A DNA stretch of 8,037 bases from an uncultured Limnohabitans sp. (lineage in GTDB: Bacteria > Pseudomonadota > Gammaproteobacteria > Burkholderiales > Burkholderiaceae_C), in the NCBI RefSeq assembly GCF_937889215.1, contig NZ_CALBEX010000194.1, positions 1-8,037 on the forward strand, written 5' to 3'. Of this stretch, positions 6,526 to 8,037 are shown piece after piece. The translations under genes were made by a program, and so were the position numbers. Numbering within the stretch: the first letter of the stretch is position 1; the number at the start of each line of letters is the position of its first letter. The notes beneath the pieces are model-generated. The model searched no databases, was not told the DNA's origin, and saw nothing but the letters and a program-made list of their open reading frames with translations.

Positions 6526-8037
6526 GTGAACCCCACTTGGATCAGTTTGGGCGTATTGGCCGCTTTGGCCCCAAGCCTGCATCGGCGCATACAACTTTCG
6601 CGTGCCAAGCACCGCTCGCTGGCCGGGCACTCGCGCATGGCCAAACGGCTGGCGCGCTGGTTGCCCGGTTACGGCTTCGATGAGGCTGAATTTTTCGGCT
6701 GCGACGGCGCCCCCTCGGACATTCAAGCGCAACGCCGCGCGGCCTTTTTTTCCTTGGGGCAAACGCTGCAAACGCGCCATCGCCTGAGCATCGAGGCCAC
6801 TGCGGCGGCACGCGAGAACATCTCTGACATGCAATTCATCGCGGCCTACCGCGTGCCCTTCCAGTTCAGCCCGGTGGTACGCGAGAACCTGAAGGTCGGC
6901 TCGTTCTTGCAATCGGCCCAAGGCGTGCAAGTCACCGATCTGGACGGTCAGGTTTTTTACGACCTGACAGGCTCTTATGGCGTGAACGTGTTCGGCGCTG
7001 ACTTTTACAAACGCACCATGGCCGAGGGCATGGCCCGCACCCAAGCGTTGGGCCCAGTGCTGGGTTCTTACCACCCGGTGGTGGCTGGCAACGCCGAGCG
7101 CCTCAAAGCCATTTCCGGCCTGGACGAGGTGTCGTTTCACATGTCGGGCACCGAAGCCGTGATGCAAGCCGTGCGCTTGGCCCGTTACCACACGCGCCGC
7201 AAAAACATCGTGCGTTTTTGCGGGGCCTACCACGGCTGGTGGGAGGACGTGCAGCCCGGTCCAGGCAACCCGATGCCACCGCGCGAAACCTACACCCTGA
7301 GCGACATGAACGAGCGCAGCTTGCAAGTGCTGCGCACCCGCAAGGACATCGCTTGCGTGCTGATCAACCCCCTGCAGGCGCTGCACACCAACGCGAATGC
7401 ACCTGGCGACTCGACCCTGGTGGACAGCAGCCGACGCGCCGCGTATGACCGCGAGGCTTACACCACTTGGCTCAAGGCCTTGCGACAGGTCTGCACAGAA
7501 AAGTGCATTGCATTGGTATTTGACGAGGTTTTCTTGGGCTTCCGATTGGGCGCAGGGGGCGCGCAAGCCTACTTTGGCGTGCAGGCCGACATGGTCACTT
7601 ATGGCAAAACTCTTGGCGGTGGATTTCCCGTCGGTGTGGTGTGCGGCAAGCGCGAATGGATGCGCCGATTCGATGAAAAACGCCCGGCCGATATTTGCTT
7701 TGCGCGTGGCACATTCAACGCACACCCTGGGGTCATGGGTGCCATGTCGGTCTTTCTGGAACAACTGGACACCCCTGAAATCAAGGCCATTTACGAAGGT
7801 TTGGACGAGCGCTGGAATGACCGAGCTGCGCTGTTCAACAGCACCATGCAAAAGCATGAACTGCCTTTGCAAGCGGCCAACATGTCGAGCGTCTGGACAC
7901 TCTTTTACACCCAGCCCAGCCGTTACAACTGGATGCTGCAGTACTACCTCAGGCTGCATGGATTGGCGCTCAGTTGGGTGGGAACGGGTCGATTGATCTT
8001 CAGCCTCAACTACAGCGACGCCGACTTCGAAGCCGTG
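6526..8037 (+). CDS. Class III PLP-dependent aminotransferase, glutamate-1-semialdehyde aminomutase-like (3' end outside window)
   Basis: The frame is open for 504 codons from GTG 6526 to the window edge. The fold-type I, class III core is clear: SGTEA (207-211) for phosphate binding, GAYHGWW (233-239), VFDEVFLGFR (331-340, with Asp333 for the pyridine nitrogen), the PLP lysine in YGKTLGGG (Lys361), and GTFNAHP (395-401). The order AGGAQAYFGV-ADMVTYGKTLGGG-PVGVVCG follows HemL closely. It differs from HemL in three ways. There are about 90 extra N-terminal residues, with a short hydrophobic start and then a basic stretch. The usual Glu-Pro of the IVEP motif is Asn281-Pro282. About 20 residues are inserted between that motif and VFDEV. 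HemL makes 5-aminolevulinate for haem; this longer paralogue probably does something else, and I cannot name its substrate. It is divergent from psd and may head an operon continuing to the right. The best evidence for function would come from those genes. Confidence 0.88.
   Translation, partial: MNPTWISLGVLAALAPSLHRRIQLSRAKHRSLAGHSRMAKRLARWLPGYGFDEAEFFGCDGAPSDIQAQRRAAFFSLGQTLQTRHRLSIEATAAARENISDMQFIAAYRVPFQFSPVVRENLKVGSFLQSAQGVQVTDLDGQVFYDLTGSYGVNVFGADFYKRTMAEGMARTQALGPVLGSYHPVVAGNAERLKAISGLDEVSFHMSGTEAVMQAVRLARYHTRRKNIVRFCGAYHGWWEDVQPGPGNPMPPRETYTLSDMNERSLQVLRTRKDIACVLINPLQALHTNANAPGDSTLVDSSRRAAYDREAYTTWLKALRQVCTEKCIALVFDEVFLGFRLGAGGAQAYFGVQADMVTYGKTLGGGFPVGVVCGKREWMRRFDEKRPADICFARGTFNAHPGVMGAMSVFLEQLDTPEIKAIYEGLDERWNDRAALFNSTMQKHELPLQAANMSSVWTLFYTQPSRYNWMLQYYLRLHGLALSWVGTGRLIFSLNYSDADFEAV

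Noticed and set aside
6478..7959. A 493-codon open frame on the minus strand opposite the aminotransferase
   Set aside because: The plus-strand frame carries all aminotransferase motifs in order. The antisense frame is open because of GC-rich third positions and its translation is low-complexity without recognisable domains.

Overview
The window reads as a stretch of ordinary chromosome from a betaproteobacterium, most likely a Burkholderiales member of the Comamonadaceae (Limnohabitans/Rhodoferax-like). The reasons are the Rho and type B L31 protein sequences, the rho-rpmE gene order, high GC with GC-rich third codon positions, and two-strand gene packing typical of that group. The assignment comes from remembered family sequences and not from a search. 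I see no tRNA, rRNA, CRISPR array, insertion sequence or phage gene.

Layout. Positions 2-820 hold the C-terminal two thirds of transcription terminator Rho, cut by the window edge. An 85-base leader with a perfect TATAAT and two small hairpins leads to rpmE2 (906-1169), which ends in a strong intrinsic terminator (1190-1224). A non-coding gap of about 190 bases rich in inverted repeats follows. Next comes a two-gene unit: a polytopic membrane protein resembling the ArnT/PMT (GT-C) glycosyltransferases (1412-3157), then, 3 bases later, a NorM-like MATE exporter (to 4530) whose first 12 codons lie in a different reading frame from the rest. A 90-base gap with a perfect 9-bp inverted repeat leads to a class I polyphosphate kinase 2 (4621-5529). 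A hairpin with seven T residues (5554-5579) separates ppk2 from the convergent phosphatidylserine decarboxylase gene psd (5595-6473, minus strand). Divergent from psd across 52 bases, a large class III aminotransferase of the glutamate-1-semialdehyde aminomutase type begins at a GTG at 6526 and runs off the right edge.

How the genes relate. rho and rpmE2 are housekeeping functions in transcription termination and translation. The GT-C-like protein and the MATE protein are probably co-translated, and both act at the inner membrane. ppk2 links polyphosphate and nucleotide pools, and psd makes phosphatidylethanolamine. The least ordinary part is the right end: a psd with HGST in place of the usual LGST self-cleavage motif, divergent from an aminotransferase that departs from HemL in several places. 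I see no clear evidence of a complete new multi-gene system inside this window. If one exists, it would be carried by the aminotransferase and whatever lies to its right.
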